Assembly: GCF_001905665.1 (NCBI RefSeq)
Contig: NZ_LIVX01000010.1
Coordinates: 186,001 to 250,000 of the forward strand
Direction of reading: 5' to 3'
Source of the DNA: Streptomyces sp. CB02261
GTDB lineage: Bacteria; Actinomycetota; Actinomycetes; Streptomycetales; Streptomycetaceae
DNA: 64,000 nt
Shown here: positions 1 through 9,238 of the stretch, piece after piece
How the letters are laid out: each line of letters begins with the position of its first letter
How positions within the stretch are numbered: the stretch's first letter is position 1
Made by a program: the position numbers and the translations under genes
The notes under the pieces: model-generated
Seen by the model: the letters and a program-made list of their open reading frames with translations, nothing else
Told to the model about the DNA's origin: nothing
The model's database searches: none

Positions 1-626
<626 letters not shown>

Positions 627-644
627 GCCCCCCCGGCTGTACGT

Positions 645-685
645 GAGCGAAGCCCGGTACCCCCGAGGGGTGCCGGGCTTCGCTC
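645..685 (+). terminator. Terminator hairpin after metK
   Basis: Nineteen-base arms (645-663 and 667-685) with one G-T wobble and a 3-base loop, starting 19 bases after the metK stop. There is no clear U-tract, which is usual in streptomycetes. Confidence 0.8.
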
Positions 686-722
686 TGCCCGGCTGTCGGT
701 GGCGTCTGGTAGGTATGGGGCT

Positions 723-2861
723 GTGAGCAGCGAGAACGAGAGGTCCGAGGAGCCCGCCGAGCCCGAGCAGCTCGCGCTCATCCGGGAGACCGTGCGGAAG
801 GCGAAGGTGCCGCGGGCCAAGCCCCGGACCTGGCGGGGAGCCGCGCTGGCCAAGGAGCTCCCCGTGGCGCGGGTCGTCGTGAACAAGGGGTCGCTCCACC
901 TCGACCAGTTCTTCGACTACGCGGTCCCCGAGGAGCTGGACGAGACGGCGCGGCCCGGGGTCCGGGTGCGGGTGCGGTTCGGCGCGGGGGCGCACCAGGT
1001 CAAGAACGGCCGGCGCGAGGGCGGGCGGCTCATCGACGGCTTCCTCGTCGAGCGGCGCGCCACCTCGGACTACTCCGGGCCGCTGGCCGCGCTCGCCGAC
1101 GTCGTCTCGCCGGAGCCGGTCCTCGGCCCCGAGCTGCTGGGGCTCGCCCGTGCCGTCGCCGACCGGTACGCGGGGAGTCTGGCGGACGTGCTCCAGCTCG
1201 CCGTGCCCCCGCGCAGCGCCCGCGCCGAGGGCAGGCCGTCACCGGAGCCGCTGCCCCCGCCGGCGGCGCCGGAGCCGGGGAGCTGGTCGCGGTACGAGCG
1301 GGGGCCCGCCTTCCTGGAGTCCCTCGCGCGCGGCGGAGCGCCCCGGGCCGTGTGGAACGCGCTGCCGGGACCGCACTGGGCCGAGGAGATCGGTCGCGCC
1401 GTGGCCGCCACCCTGGCCTCCGGCCGCGGCGCGCTCGTCGTCGTCCCGGACGGACGGGCGGCGGCGCGGGTCGACGCGGCGCTCACCACCGTCCTGGGGG
1501 AGGGGCGGCACGCGCTGCTCACCGCCGAGGCGGGACCCGAGAAGCGGTACGCGCAGTGGCTCGCGGTCCGGCGCGGCGGGGTGCGGGCCGTCGTCGGGAC
1601 CAGGGCCGCGATGTTCGCCCCCGTCCGGGACCTCGGTCTCGTCGTGATCTGGGACGACGGCGACGGCAGCCACAGCGAGCTCCACGCCCCGCAGCCCCAT
1701 GCCCGCGACGTGCTGCTGCTCCGCGCCGCCCACGACCGGTGCGCCTTCCTCCTCGGCAGCACCAGCTGCACCGTGGAGGCCGCCCAGCTCGTCGAGTCCG
1801 GCTGGGCGAAGGCGCTGAGCGCCGGACGGGACCAGGTCCGCAGGGCCGCGCCGCTGATCCGGACCGTCGGCGACGGCGAACTCGCCCGCGACGAGGCCGC
1901 GCGCGCCGCCCGGCTGCCCTCGCTGGCCTGGCAGGCCGTACGGGAGGGGCTGAAGACCGGCCCGGTGCTCGTGCAGGTGCCCCGGCGCGGCTACGTCCCG
2001 AGGCTGGCCTGCGAGCGGTGCCGGACGCCCGCGCGCTGCCGCCACTGCGCCGGGCCCCTGGAGGCCCCCGAGCAGCAGGAGCTGCGCTGCGGCTGGTGCG
2101 GGCGCGGCGCCCCCGACTGGCACTGCGTGGCGTGCGGCTCGACCAGGCTGCGGGCCCAGGTGGTCGGCGCGCGCCGGACGGCGGAGGAGCTCGGCCGGGC
2201 GTTCCCGGCGGTGCCGGTCCGCACCTCGGGCCGTGACCACGTCCTCGACAGCGTGCCGGGGCGCCCCGCGCTCGTCGTCTCCACCCCCGGCGCCGAGCCC
2301 GTCGCCGAGGGCGGCTACGCGGCCGCGCTGCTCCTCGACGGCTGGGCCATGCTCGGCCGGCCCGATCTGCGGGCGGGGGAGGAGGCGCTGCGCCGCTGGA
2401 TCGACGCGGCCTCGCTCGTGCGGGGGCAGCCGGAGGGCGGCACCGTCGTCGTGGTCGCCGAACCGACCCTCCGGCCCGTGCAGGCGCTGGTCCGCTGGGA
2501 CCCCGTCGGGCACGCCCAGCGCGAGCTGGCCGAGCGGGCCGAGCTGGGCTTCCCGCCGGTCTCCCGGATGGCCGCGGTGACGGGCCCCCCGGAGGCCGTC
2601 GAGGGCTTCCTCGCGGCGGCCGGACTGCCCCCCGACGCGGAGGTGCTGGGGCCGGTGCCGCTGCCCGTGGTCCGGCCCGGCGGGCCGCGGCGCCCCGGGG
2701 ACCCGCCGCCGGGCGAGCAGTGGGACCGCGCCCTGGTCCGGGTCCCGCCGGGCAGCGGCGCGGCCCTGGCGGCGGCGCTGAAGCAGGCGCGTGCGGGACG
2801 GCTCGCCCGTGGCGGCGGGGACCCGGTGCGGATCCGCGTCGATCCGCCGGACATCGGCTGA
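723..2861 (+). CDS. priA: Primosomal protein N' (PriA), helicase motifs degenerate
   Basis: Replication-restart protein, about 712 residues. The GTG at 723 (SSENERSEEPAEPEQ) is preferred over the in-frame GTG at 699, because the 699 start sits almost on the metK terminator. The N-terminal DNA-binding domain (ARVVVNKGSLHLDQFFDYAVPEE) and eight zinc-ribbon cysteines (CERC, CRHC, CGWC, CVAC) around residues 420-475 are intact. The helicase P-loop is replaced by ALPGPHWAEEIG and the DEEH box by WDDGDG, so ATP hydrolysis is doubtful. As I recall, this loss is shared by actinobacterial PriA proteins, so the protein is probably a primosome scaffold and not an active helicase. Confidence 0.92.
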   Translation: MSSENERSEEPAEPEQLALIRETVRKAKVPRAKPRTWRGAALAKELPVARVVVNKGSLHLDQFFDYAVPEELDETARPGVRVRVRFGAGAHQVKNGRREGGRLIDGFLVERRATSDYSGPLAALADVVSPEPVLGPELLGLARAVADRYAGSLADVLQLAVPPRSARAEGRPSPEPLPPPAAPEPGSWSRYERGPAFLESLARGGAPRAVWNALPGPHWAEEIGRAVAATLASGRGALVVVPDGRAAARVDAALTTVLGEGRHALLTAEAGPEKRYAQWLAVRRGGVRAVVGTRAAMFAPVRDLGLVVIWDDGDGSHSELHAPQPHARDVLLLRAAHDRCAFLLGSTSCTVEAAQLVESGWAKALSAGRDQVRRAAPLIRTVGDGELARDEAARAARLPSLAWQAVREGLKTGPVLVQVPRRGYVPRLACERCRTPARCRHCAGPLEAPEQQELRCGWCGRGAPDWHCVACGSTRLRAQVVGARRTAEELGRAFPAVPVRTSGRDHVLDSVPGRPALVVSTPGAEPVAEGGYAAALLLDGWAMLGRPDLRAGEEALRRWIDAASLVRGQPEGGTVVVVAEPTLRPVQALVRWDPVGHAQRELAERAELGFPPVSRMAAVTGPPEAVEGFLAAAGLPPDAEVLGPVPLPVVRPGGPRRPGDPPPGEQWDRALVRVPPGSGAALAAALKQARAGRLARGGGDPVRIRVDPPDIG

Positions 2862-2913
2862 GGGCTGAGGGCGGCGGAGGGAGGCCGGGCACGTGGGCGG
2901 CGGGCGCCGGACA

Positions 2914-2959
2914 CACGGGACGGCCGCCCGTCCCCGGTGGGGTGGGCGGCCGTCCCGTG
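2914..2959. terminator. Bidirectional terminator between priA and the minus-strand HTH gene
   Basis: Perfect 16-base arms (2914-2929 and 2944-2959) around a 14-base loop, placed between two convergent genes. It can serve both transcripts. Confidence 0.75.
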
Positions 2960-3001
2960 CTCGCGGTCAGGAGTCGTGTGCGGCTGTCCGGCGGGCCCGG
3001 G

Positions 3002-3520
3002 TCAGCCGTTGCGCGGCCCCGGGAACGCCGAAGGGCGGGGGTCCTCACGGAGGACGGTGCTGCCCGAGGTGGGCTGCGGGGGCATGGAGCGGGCCGCGGG
3101 GACCGAGGGAAGGGTGCGGGTCACGCCCGGCTCCACGATCGGCTCCTGGTCGACGGCCGCGCCCGGCTGGGGCGCGCGGCGGGCACCGTAACGGCGGTGG
3201 ACGGCCTGCTTGGTGACTCCGAGCGCGGAGCCCACCGCGTCCCAGGAGAACCCGAGCGAGCGGTCGAAGTCGACCGCGGCGGTCACCAGGGTCTCGACGC
3301 TGTCGCGCAGCTCCTGGGCGAGACGTACGGTCGGGGCGGGGGCCCGCCCGTAGACGACGAAGCCCGTGGACGGGCCGGAGCGGCGAGGGCGGTAGACATT
3401 GCCCAGCTGGGCCGTGAGCGTGCGCAGTGCGTCCACCTGCCGCCGGACCCGCTCGATGTCCCGCACCAGGAGGTGCAGACTCGCCCGAGCCTGGGCGTCG
3501 TGGGTTGCGTGGTCGGCCAT
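3002..3520 (-). CDS. Small helix-turn-helix protein
   Basis: 172-residue cytoplasmic protein of unknown target. Residues 1-45 (ASLHLLVRDIERVRRQVDALRTL) look helical or coiled. Near the centre FSWDAVGSALGVTKQAVHRRYG is a good sigma-region-4-like helix-turn-helix. The last 45 residues are Pro/Ser/Arg-rich and probably disordered. ATG at 3520 is chosen because GAGAGG lies upstream; a TTG at 3589 would add 23 atypical residues. A perfect GGTCAA-N6-TTGACC palindrome lies about 65 bases upstream and could be its own operator. Family name not known to me. Confidence 0.8.
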   Translation of the reverse strand: MADHATHDAQARASLHLLVRDIERVRRQVDALRTLTAQLGNVYRPRRSGPSTGFVVYGRAPAPTVRLAQELRDSVETLVTAAVDFDRSLGFSWDAVGSALGVTKQAVHRRYGARRAPQPGAAVDQEPIVEPGVTRTLPSVPAARSMPPQPTSGSTVLREDPRPSAFPGPRNG

Positions 3521-3583
3521 GTGAAAGCCTCTCGAACCGGCATGTAAAGGGGGAAGGGCCGCAAGGGGAGGGCGACCCGATTC

Positions 3584-3601
3584 GGTCAATCTCTCTTGAC
3601 C
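3584..3601. promoter_or_regulatory. Palindrome GGTCAA-N6-TTGACC
   Basis: Perfect dyad upstream of the minus-strand HTH gene and about 200 bases before fmt. It could be an autoregulatory operator. The TTGACC half also resembles a -35 element, so the symmetry may be partly coincidental. Confidence 0.4.
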
Positions 3602-3803
3602 AACGCGTCACCTGGGCTTGGGTCACGCTGCGGGGGCGTACACGCATATGCGCGGGGCGCTCGCCCCTCCGTACGCCCCCTCCGCCCGGCCGCCGGGGGA
3701 GGTGTCCCGCCGGCCGTGCCGCGAGCCCGGCGGGACCGGCGGGACACCCCCTAGACTGGTGCGCTGCCCGTAAAAGCCCCGGACAGACAGGCCATCGCCA
3801 CCC

Positions 3804-4736
3804 ATGAAGCTCGTCTTCGCAGGCACCCCCGAGGTCGCCGTACCCGCCCTGGACGCCCTGCTCTCCTCCGGCCGGCACGAGGTGGCCGCCGTGATCACCC
3901 GGCCGGACGCCCCGGCGGGGCGCGGCCGGCGGCTCGTCGCCAGCCCGGTGGCCCAGCGGGCGGAGGAGGCCGGGATCGAGGTCCTCAAGCCGGCCAGGCC
4001 CCGCGACGAGGAGTTCCTCGCCCGGCTGCGGGAGATCGCGCCGGACTGCTGCCCGGTCGTCGCGTACGGCGCGCTGCTGCCGAAGGTCGCCCTCGACATC
4101 CCGGCCCGGGGCTGGGTCAACCTGCACTTCTCGCTGCTGCCCGCGTGGCGCGGCGCCGCGCCCGTGCAGCACTCGCTGATGGCGGGCGACCAGGTGACGG
4201 GCGCGTCGACCTTCCTGATCGAGGAGGGTCTCGACTCGGGTCCTGTCTACGGCGTCGTCACCGAGGACATCCGTCCGACCGACACCAGCGGCGACCTGCT
4301 GACCCGGCTCGCGTTCGCGGGCGCCGGGCTGCTCGCCGCGACCATGGACGGCATCGAGGACGGCGCGCTGCAGGCCGTCCCGCAGCCCGTCGAGGGCGTC
4401 ACCCTCGCCCCGAAGATCCAGGTCGAGGACGCGCACGTCGACTTCGCCGCCCCGGCCCTGCGGGTCGACCGGGTGGTCCGCGGCTGCACCCCGGCCCCGG
4501 GCGCCTGGACCGTCTTCCGCGGCGAGCGCCTCAAGCTGATCCAGGTCACCCCGCTGCCGGACCGCACGGACCTCGCCCCGGGCGAGCTCGCCGCGGGCAA
4601 GAACAACGTGTACGCGGGCACCGGCTCGTACGCGGTCGAGCTCCTCTGGGTCCAGCCCCAGGGCAAGAAGCCCATGAAGGCGGCCGACTGGGCCCGCGGC
4701 GTCCGCATCGCGCCCGGCGAGCGGCTCGGGGCGTAG
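3804..4736 (+). CDS. fmt: Methionyl-tRNA formyltransferase
   Basis: Formylates initiator Met-tRNA with 10-formyl-tetrahydrofolate. The 310-residue length is normal. N-terminal MKLVFAGTPEVAVPALDALL is the Rossmann start, and NLHFSLLPAWRGAAPVQ holds the catalytic Asn-His with the SLLP folate loop, followed by GASTFLIEEGLDSGP. The C-terminal tRNA-binding domain begins near residue 205 (QVEDAHVDF). It is followed by rsmB after 82 bases, a translation and ribosome pairing common in bacteria. Confidence 0.96.
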   Translation: MKLVFAGTPEVAVPALDALLSSGRHEVAAVITRPDAPAGRGRRLVASPVAQRAEEAGIEVLKPARPRDEEFLARLREIAPDCCPVVAYGALLPKVALDIPARGWVNLHFSLLPAWRGAAPVQHSLMAGDQVTGASTFLIEEGLDSGPVYGVVTEDIRPTDTSGDLLTRLAFAGAGLLAATMDGIEDGALQAVPQPVEGVTLAPKIQVEDAHVDFAAPALRVDRVVRGCTPAPGAWTVFRGERLKLIQVTPLPDRTDLAPGELAAGKNNVYAGTGSYAVELLWVQPQGKKPMKAADWARGVRIAPGERLGA

Positions 4737-4818
4737 CCACGGGCCCGGGCGCGGGTGGGGGCGCGGCGGACGTAGGCTTGGGGGGTTCGACCTCTTCATT
4801 TCTTCCCGCGGAGCACCT

Positions 4819-6231
4819 TTGAGCGAGCAGGCACGTCGCCGTCCCCCCAAGCCCTACCGGCGGCCCCAGAAGGACCCCGTCCGGATGCTCGCCTTCGAGG
4901 CGCTGAGGGCGGTGGACGAGCGGGACGCCTACGCGAACCTGGTGCTGCCGCCGCTCCTGAAGAAGGCGCGCGAGAAGGGCGACTTCGACGGGCGGGACGC
5001 GGCGCTGGCGACGGAGCTCGTGTACGGGACGCTGCGCCGCCAGGGGACGTACGACGCGATCATCTCGGCCTGCATCGACCGCCCGCTGCGCGAGGTCGAC
5101 CCGCCCGTGCTCGACGTGCTCGCCCTCGGCGCGCACCAGCTGCTCGGGACCCGGATCCCCACCCACGCCGCCGTCTCCGCCAGCGTCGAGCTGGCCCGGG
5201 TGGTGCTGGGCGACGGGCGCGCCAAGTTCGTGAACGCCGTGCTGCGGAAGATCTCGCAGCAGGACCTCGACGCCTGGGTGGCGCAGGTCGCCCCGCCGTA
5301 CGACAAGGACCCCGAGGACCACCTCGCCGTCGTGCACTCGCACCCCCGCTGGGTCGTCTCGGCGCTCTGGGACTCCCTCGGCGGCGGCCGCGCCGGGATC
5401 GAGGACCTCCTGGAGGCGGACAACGAGCGCCCCGAGGTCACCCTCGTCGCCCGTCCCGGCCGCTCCACCACGGAGGAGCTCGCCGCGGCCACCGAGACCC
5501 TGCCGGGCCGCTGGTCCCCGTACGCCCTGCGGATGGCCGAGGGCGGCGAGCCCGGCGCCATCGAGGCGGTGAAGGACGGCAGGGCCGGCGTCCAGGACGA
5601 GGGCAGCCAGCTCGTCGCGATCGCCCTCGCGAACGCGCCCCTCGACGGCCCCGACACCCGCTGGCTCGACGGCTGCGCGGGGCCCGGCGGCAAGGCCGCC
5701 CTCCTCGCCGCGCTCGCCTCCGAGCGGGGCGCCGCCCTGCTCGCCTCCGAGAAGCAGCCGCACCGCGCCCGCCTGGTCGAGCGCGCCCTCGCCGGCAACC
5801 CCGGCCCGTACCAGGTGATCGCCGCCGACGGCACCCGCCCGCCGTGGCGTCCCGGCTCCTTCGACCGGGTCCTCATGGACGTGCCGTGCTCGGGCCTCGG
5901 CGCCCTGCGCCGCCGCCCGGAGGCCCGCTGGCGCCGCCGGCCCGAGGACCTCGACGGCTTCGCCCCGCTCCAGCGCGCGCTCCTCACGGAGGCGCTCGAC
6001 GCGGTGCGCGTCGGCGGGGTCGTGGGGTACGCGACCTGCTCGCCGCACCTGGCCGAGACCCGGATCGTCGTCGACGACGTCCTGAAGAAGGTCGGCGGCG
6101 CCGAGCTGATCGACGCCCGTCCGCTGCTGCCGGGCGTCCCGGCACTCGGCGACGGACCCGACCTCCAGCTCTGGCCGCATCTGCACGGTACGGACGCCAT
6201 GTACCTGGCGCTGATCCGCCGTACCGCCTGA
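4819..6231 (+). CDS. rsmB: 16S rRNA m5C967 methyltransferase RsmB/Sun
   Basis: 470 residues. The N-terminal NusB-like RNA-binding domain (PVRMLAFEALRAVDERDAYANLVLP onward, about 20-150) is followed by a Rossmann methyltransferase. Visible motifs are the SAM site LDGCAGPGGKAALLA, the motif IV cysteine in MDVPCSGLGALRRRPEARW and the motif VI catalytic cysteine in GYATCSPH. The start is TTG at 4819, behind CGGAGCACC. It probably shares the fmt transcript and may read into rpe 150 bases further on. Confidence 0.94.
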   Translation: MSEQARRRPPKPYRRPQKDPVRMLAFEALRAVDERDAYANLVLPPLLKKAREKGDFDGRDAALATELVYGTLRRQGTYDAIISACIDRPLREVDPPVLDVLALGAHQLLGTRIPTHAAVSASVELARVVLGDGRAKFVNAVLRKISQQDLDAWVAQVAPPYDKDPEDHLAVVHSHPRWVVSALWDSLGGGRAGIEDLLEADNERPEVTLVARPGRSTTEELAAATETLPGRWSPYALRMAEGGEPGAIEAVKDGRAGVQDEGSQLVAIALANAPLDGPDTRWLDGCAGPGGKAALLAALASERGAALLASEKQPHRARLVERALAGNPGPYQVIAADGTRPPWRPGSFDRVLMDVPCSGLGALRRRPEARWRRRPEDLDGFAPLQRALLTEALDAVRVGGVVGYATCSPHLAETRIVVDDVLKKVGGAELIDARPLLPGVPALGDGPDLQLWPHLHGTDAMYLALIRRTA

Positions 6232-6380
6232 CCGTTCGGTCGCCGAGCCCCCCGCCGTCCGCCCGCAATCTCCCGGTCTGTACGGTCCCCGGCTCGTCGC
6301 TTCGTACCGAAAGTGGTCTGGACCGGCACCGAAACCGCTCGGCGGCAAAGAAGTACCCAAGAACGTGGGAGGCTTGGCAC

Positions 6381-7064
6381 ATGGCGCAGATCAACCCCAG
6401 CATCCTGTCCGCGGACTTCGCCCGGCTCGCCGAGGAGGCGAAGGCCGTACACGGGGCCGACTGGCTGCACGTCGACGTGATGGACAACCACTTCGTGCCC
6501 AACCTGACCCTGGGCGTGCCGATCGTGGAGTCGCTCGCCCGCGCGACCGACACCCCCCTCGACTGCCACCTGATGATCGAGGACCCCGACCGCTGGGCGC
6601 CCCAGTACGTGGAGGCGGGCGCCGGTTCGGTGACCTTCCACGTCGAGGCCGCGGCGGCACCCGTCCGGCTCGCCCGGGAGATCCGGGCCAAGGGCGCGCG
6701 GGCCTCGATGGCGCTCAAGCCGGCCACGCCCATCGAGCCGTACGAGGACCTGCTCCCCGAGCTCGACATGCTGCTGATCATGACGGTCGAGCCCGGCTTC
6801 GGCGGTCAGGCTTTCCTCGACATCATGCTGCCCAAGATCCGCCGCACCCGGGAGCTGATCTCCAAGCACGGTCTGGAGCTGTGGCTCCAGGTCGACGGCG
6901 GGGTCGCCGAGTCCACGATCGAGCGGTGCGCCGAGGCCGGCGCGGACGTCTTCGTCGCGGGTTCCGCGGTCTACGGCGCGGCGGATCCCGCCGCCGCCGT
7001 GGCCTCCCTCAGGGCGCGCGCGGACGCCGTGACGGCCACCGCCGCGTGGGCATGTGGCCACTGA
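6381..7064 (+). CDS. rpe: Ribulose-phosphate 3-epimerase
   Basis: Interconverts ribulose 5-phosphate and xylulose 5-phosphate in the pentose phosphate pathway. 227 residues, normal length. The TIM-barrel begins INPSILSADFARL. The metal/catalytic Asp and His are in LHVDVMDNHFVPN and DCHLMIEDP. The second catalytic Asp is in LQVDGGV, and the phosphate-binding loop is VAGSAVYG. The ATG at 6381 follows GGGAGG at a good distance; the frame is open upstream but those residues are low-complexity overlap with rsmB. Confidence 0.96.
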   Translation: MAQINPSILSADFARLAEEAKAVHGADWLHVDVMDNHFVPNLTLGVPIVESLARATDTPLDCHLMIEDPDRWAPQYVEAGAGSVTFHVEAAAAPVRLAREIRAKGARASMALKPATPIEPYEDLLPELDMLLIMTVEPGFGGQAFLDIMLPKIRRTRELISKHGLELWLQVDGGVAESTIERCAEAGADVFVAGSAVYGAADPAAAVASLRARADAVTATAAWACGH

Positions 7065-7199
7065 GCCTCCGGCGGATGAACGCGGCCCGTCGGGCCGCCG
7101 ACAGGACTGATCAAGGCACGCCGGATCTGACAGGATGAACGGCGAGTCCCCAGTGTGAACGTAAACAGCGGTACATGAAACAGCAGTGAGGAGATCGCG

Positions 7200-8225
7200 G
7201 TGGCGGGTATGTCGGCGGGACGGTCAGCCCTGCGGATGGGCCCCGCGGAGCTGGTGCAGGCGGCGGCCATGGCCCGCCGCTTCTACCTCGAGGGCAAGTC
7301 CAAGATCCAGATCGCCGAGGAGTTCGGCGTGAGCCGCTTCAAGGTGGCCCGGGTCCTGGAGACCGCCCTGGAGCGCGACCTCGTGCGCATCGAGATCCGC
7401 GTACCGGCCGAGCTGGACGCCGAGCGCTCCGACGCGCTCCGCGCCCGCTACGGACTCCGCCACGCCGTCGTCGTCGAGTCCCCGGCGGAGGGCGAGGACG
7501 AGTCGCCCGACCCGGAGAACCTGGGCGAGGTCGCGGCCGACCTGCTCGGCGAGCTGGTCGCCGAGGGAGACGTCCTCGGCCTGGCCTGGGGCCGCTCCAC
7601 CATCCACATGGCGGCGGCCCTCGACCGGCTGCCGCCGTGCACGGTCGTCCAGCTCACCGGGGTGTACGACGCCGGGACCGCCGAGCGCGGCTCCGTCGAG
7701 GCGGTACGCCGCGCCGCCCAGGTCTCCGGCGGCGAGGCCCACCCGATCTACGCGCCCATGCTCCTGCCCGACCCGGCGACGGCGGCCGCCCTGCGCAACC
7801 AGACCGGCATCGCGCGGGCCTTCGAGTACTTCGACAAGGTCACCGTGGCCTGTGTCTCCATCGGCTCCTGGGAGCCGGGCATCTCGACCGTCCACGACAT
7901 GCTCTCCGACGAGGAGCGCGCCCACTACGCCTCGCTCGGCGTCGCCGCCGAGATGTCCGCGCACCTCTTCGACGCCGACGGGCGGCGCGTCGGTCGCGAT
8001 CTGGGCGAGCGCTGCATCACCGTCGAGGCGGACCGGCTCCGCCGCATCCCCGAGGTCGTGGCGATCGCGGGCGGCCAGCGCAAGGCGGCGGCGATCGGCG
8101 CGGTGCTCCGCTCCGGACTCGTCACCAGCCTGGTGACCGACCGGGCCGCGGCGGACTACCTCCTCACCGAGTCCAGCCCGGGCACGCACCCCGCCCTCGA
8201 CCGGACGGACCCGGACGGCAGCTGA
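7200..8225 (+). CDS. SorC/DeoR-type sugar-binding transcriptional regulator
   Basis: 341 residues. N-terminal helix-turn-helix (SKIQIAEEFGVSRFKVARVLE, residues about 32-53) is followed by a phosphosugar-isomerase-like effector domain (about 85-320) with the typical LAWGRSTIHMAAAL and GGQRKAAAIGAVLRSGLVTSLVTD segments. GTG at 7200 sits six bases after GAGGAG. The gene stands alone after rpe, so the sensed ligand may be a phosphorylated sugar of central metabolism; that is inference. A 16-base sequence at the gene end is repeated 28 bases later. Confidence 0.88.
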   Translation: MAGMSAGRSALRMGPAELVQAAAMARRFYLEGKSKIQIAEEFGVSRFKVARVLETALERDLVRIEIRVPAELDAERSDALRARYGLRHAVVVESPAEGEDESPDPENLGEVAADLLGELVAEGDVLGLAWGRSTIHMAAALDRLPPCTVVQLTGVYDAGTAERGSVEAVRRAAQVSGGEAHPIYAPMLLPDPATAAALRNQTGIARAFEYFDKVTVACVSIGSWEPGISTVHDMLSDEERAHYASLGVAAEMSAHLFDADGRRVGRDLGERCITVEADRLRRIPEVVAIAGGQRKAAAIGAVLRSGLVTSLVTDRAAADYLLTESSPGTHPALDRTDPDGS

Positions 8226-8367
8226 GGCCCCACCGGACCCGGACGGCAGCGGAGGTCACCAGCGGGGCCGGCCGTCCATCGGGGTCGGCGCCCGCCTGTA
8301 GTCGGCCGCCCGTCGGGGCGGCGCGTCCGCGCCGTGACCCGGGCGGCGCCCTGGCAGCATCGGGCGC

Positions 8368-8778
8368 ATGACCCTCAGGTGCGCCCGGGCCGTGCTCGCG
8401 CTGTTCGCCGGCCTCTCGCTCCTCCTCACGGGGTGTTCGGGCGGCGAGACGGCCTCCGCCCCGCGCGCCGCGTCGGCGCCTGCGAGCAGGGCCTCCACAC
8501 TGCCGGTGGTCCGGGTCGCGGACCTGCCACCCGAGGCGCGGGAGACGCTGGCGCTCATCGCGCGGGGCGGGCCCTTCCCGTACGCCAGGGACGGGGCCGT
8601 GTTCGGCAACGTCGAGCGGCTCCTGCCGCGGCGTCCCCGCGGCCACTACCGCGAGTACACGGTCCGGACACCCGGCGAGCGGGACCGCGGCGCCCGGCGC
8701 ATCGTCACCGGCCTGAGCGGGGAGACGTACTACACCGACGACCACTACCAGAGCTTCCGGGAGGTGGTCGGAGCATGA
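8368..8778 (+). CDS. Lipoprotein guanyl-specific ribonuclease (RNase Sa family)
   Basis: 136 residues. Residues 1-23 form a lipoprotein signal ending in lipobox LLTGC (Cys23). The mature part aligns closely with RNase Sa (LPPEARETLALI, GGPFPY, DGAVFGN). All three catalytic residues are visible: Glu96 (YREYTV), Arg111 (ARRIVTG) and His126 (TDDHYQSF). The disulfide cysteines of classical RNase Sa are absent; Cys23 is the only cysteine of the mature protein. It would cleave RNA after guanosine at the outer face of the membrane. The stop overlaps the start of a barstar-type inhibitor gene, which supports a toxin-immunity pair. Confidence 0.9.
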   Translation: MTLRCARAVLALFAGLSLLLTGCSGGETASAPRAASAPASRASTLPVVRVADLPPEARETLALIARGGPFPYARDGAVFGNVERLLPRRPRGHYREYTVRTPGERDRGARRIVTGLSGETYYTDDHYQSFREVVGA

Positions 8779-9137
8779 ACGCGACCCACAGCGGGGGACA
8801 GAGCCCCGACCTGTCCCGCCCCGTCGTGCTCGACCTGCACGGGGTCACCGACAAGACCGCCTTCATGAACCGCTGCGTGCGCGCCCTCCCGCTGCCGGTC
8901 TGGTTCGGACGCAACTGGGACGCCCTCGCCGACTGCCTCGCCGATATGCGACGACCCATGGCGATCGTGGTCACCGGCTGGCAGGCTTATGCGGAGGCCA
9001 GCCCCGACGAGTGGGGGATCGCCGAGGAGGTGTTCTCCGCGGCGGCCCGCGCCAGCGTGGAGGGCCTCACCGTCCTCCTCTCGCTCGGCGGTTTGGAGGA
9101 TCCGACAGACAGGCCCGCGCAAGGCTCGGACGATTAG
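8775..9137 (+). CDS. Barstar-family ribonuclease inhibitor
   Basis: 120 residues, no signal peptide, so cytosolic. The barstar core is visible: VVLDLHGVTDKTAFMNRC, then LPVWFGRNWDALADCLADM with the acidic helix that plugs the RNase active site, then MAIVVTGW. ATG at 8775 overlaps the RNase stop (ATGA), giving translational coupling. Its likely job is to neutralise RNase that folds before export. A hairpin at 9144-9161 closes the unit. Confidence 0.9.
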   Translation: MNATHSGGQSPDLSRPVVLDLHGVTDKTAFMNRCVRALPLPVWFGRNWDALADCLADMRRPMAIVVTGWQAYAEASPDEWGIAEEVFSAAARASVEGLTVLLSLGGLEDPTDRPAQGSDD

Positions 9138-9143
9138 CCCGGG

Positions 9144-9161
9144 GCCGGTATCCGTACCGGC
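9144..9161 (+). terminator. Hairpin after the barstar gene
   Basis: Perfect 7-base arms GCCGGTA and TACCGGC with a 4-base loop, seven bases after the barstar stop. Short and without a U-tract, so a moderate candidate. Confidence 0.5.
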
Positions 9162-9238
9162 GTGGGAGAATGAACTACGTGCTTTTTCCCCTGGCTGAAA
9201 TGCCTAGGGGCCGATCCGAACGACTGGGATGTCAGCAC

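Noticed and set aside
1519..3048. Long minus-strand open frame over priA, and similar long frames elsewhere (for example 39275-42130 and 61326-63974 on the minus strand)
   Set aside because: Arg/Pro/Gly-rich translations without family motifs, opposite well-recognised genes. Typical antisense frames of high-GC DNA.
8368..9137. Polymorphic toxin or secretion-system effector cassette
   Set aside because: The RNase has only a lipoprotein signal, with no delivery domain, RHS repeats or WXG/LXG region.
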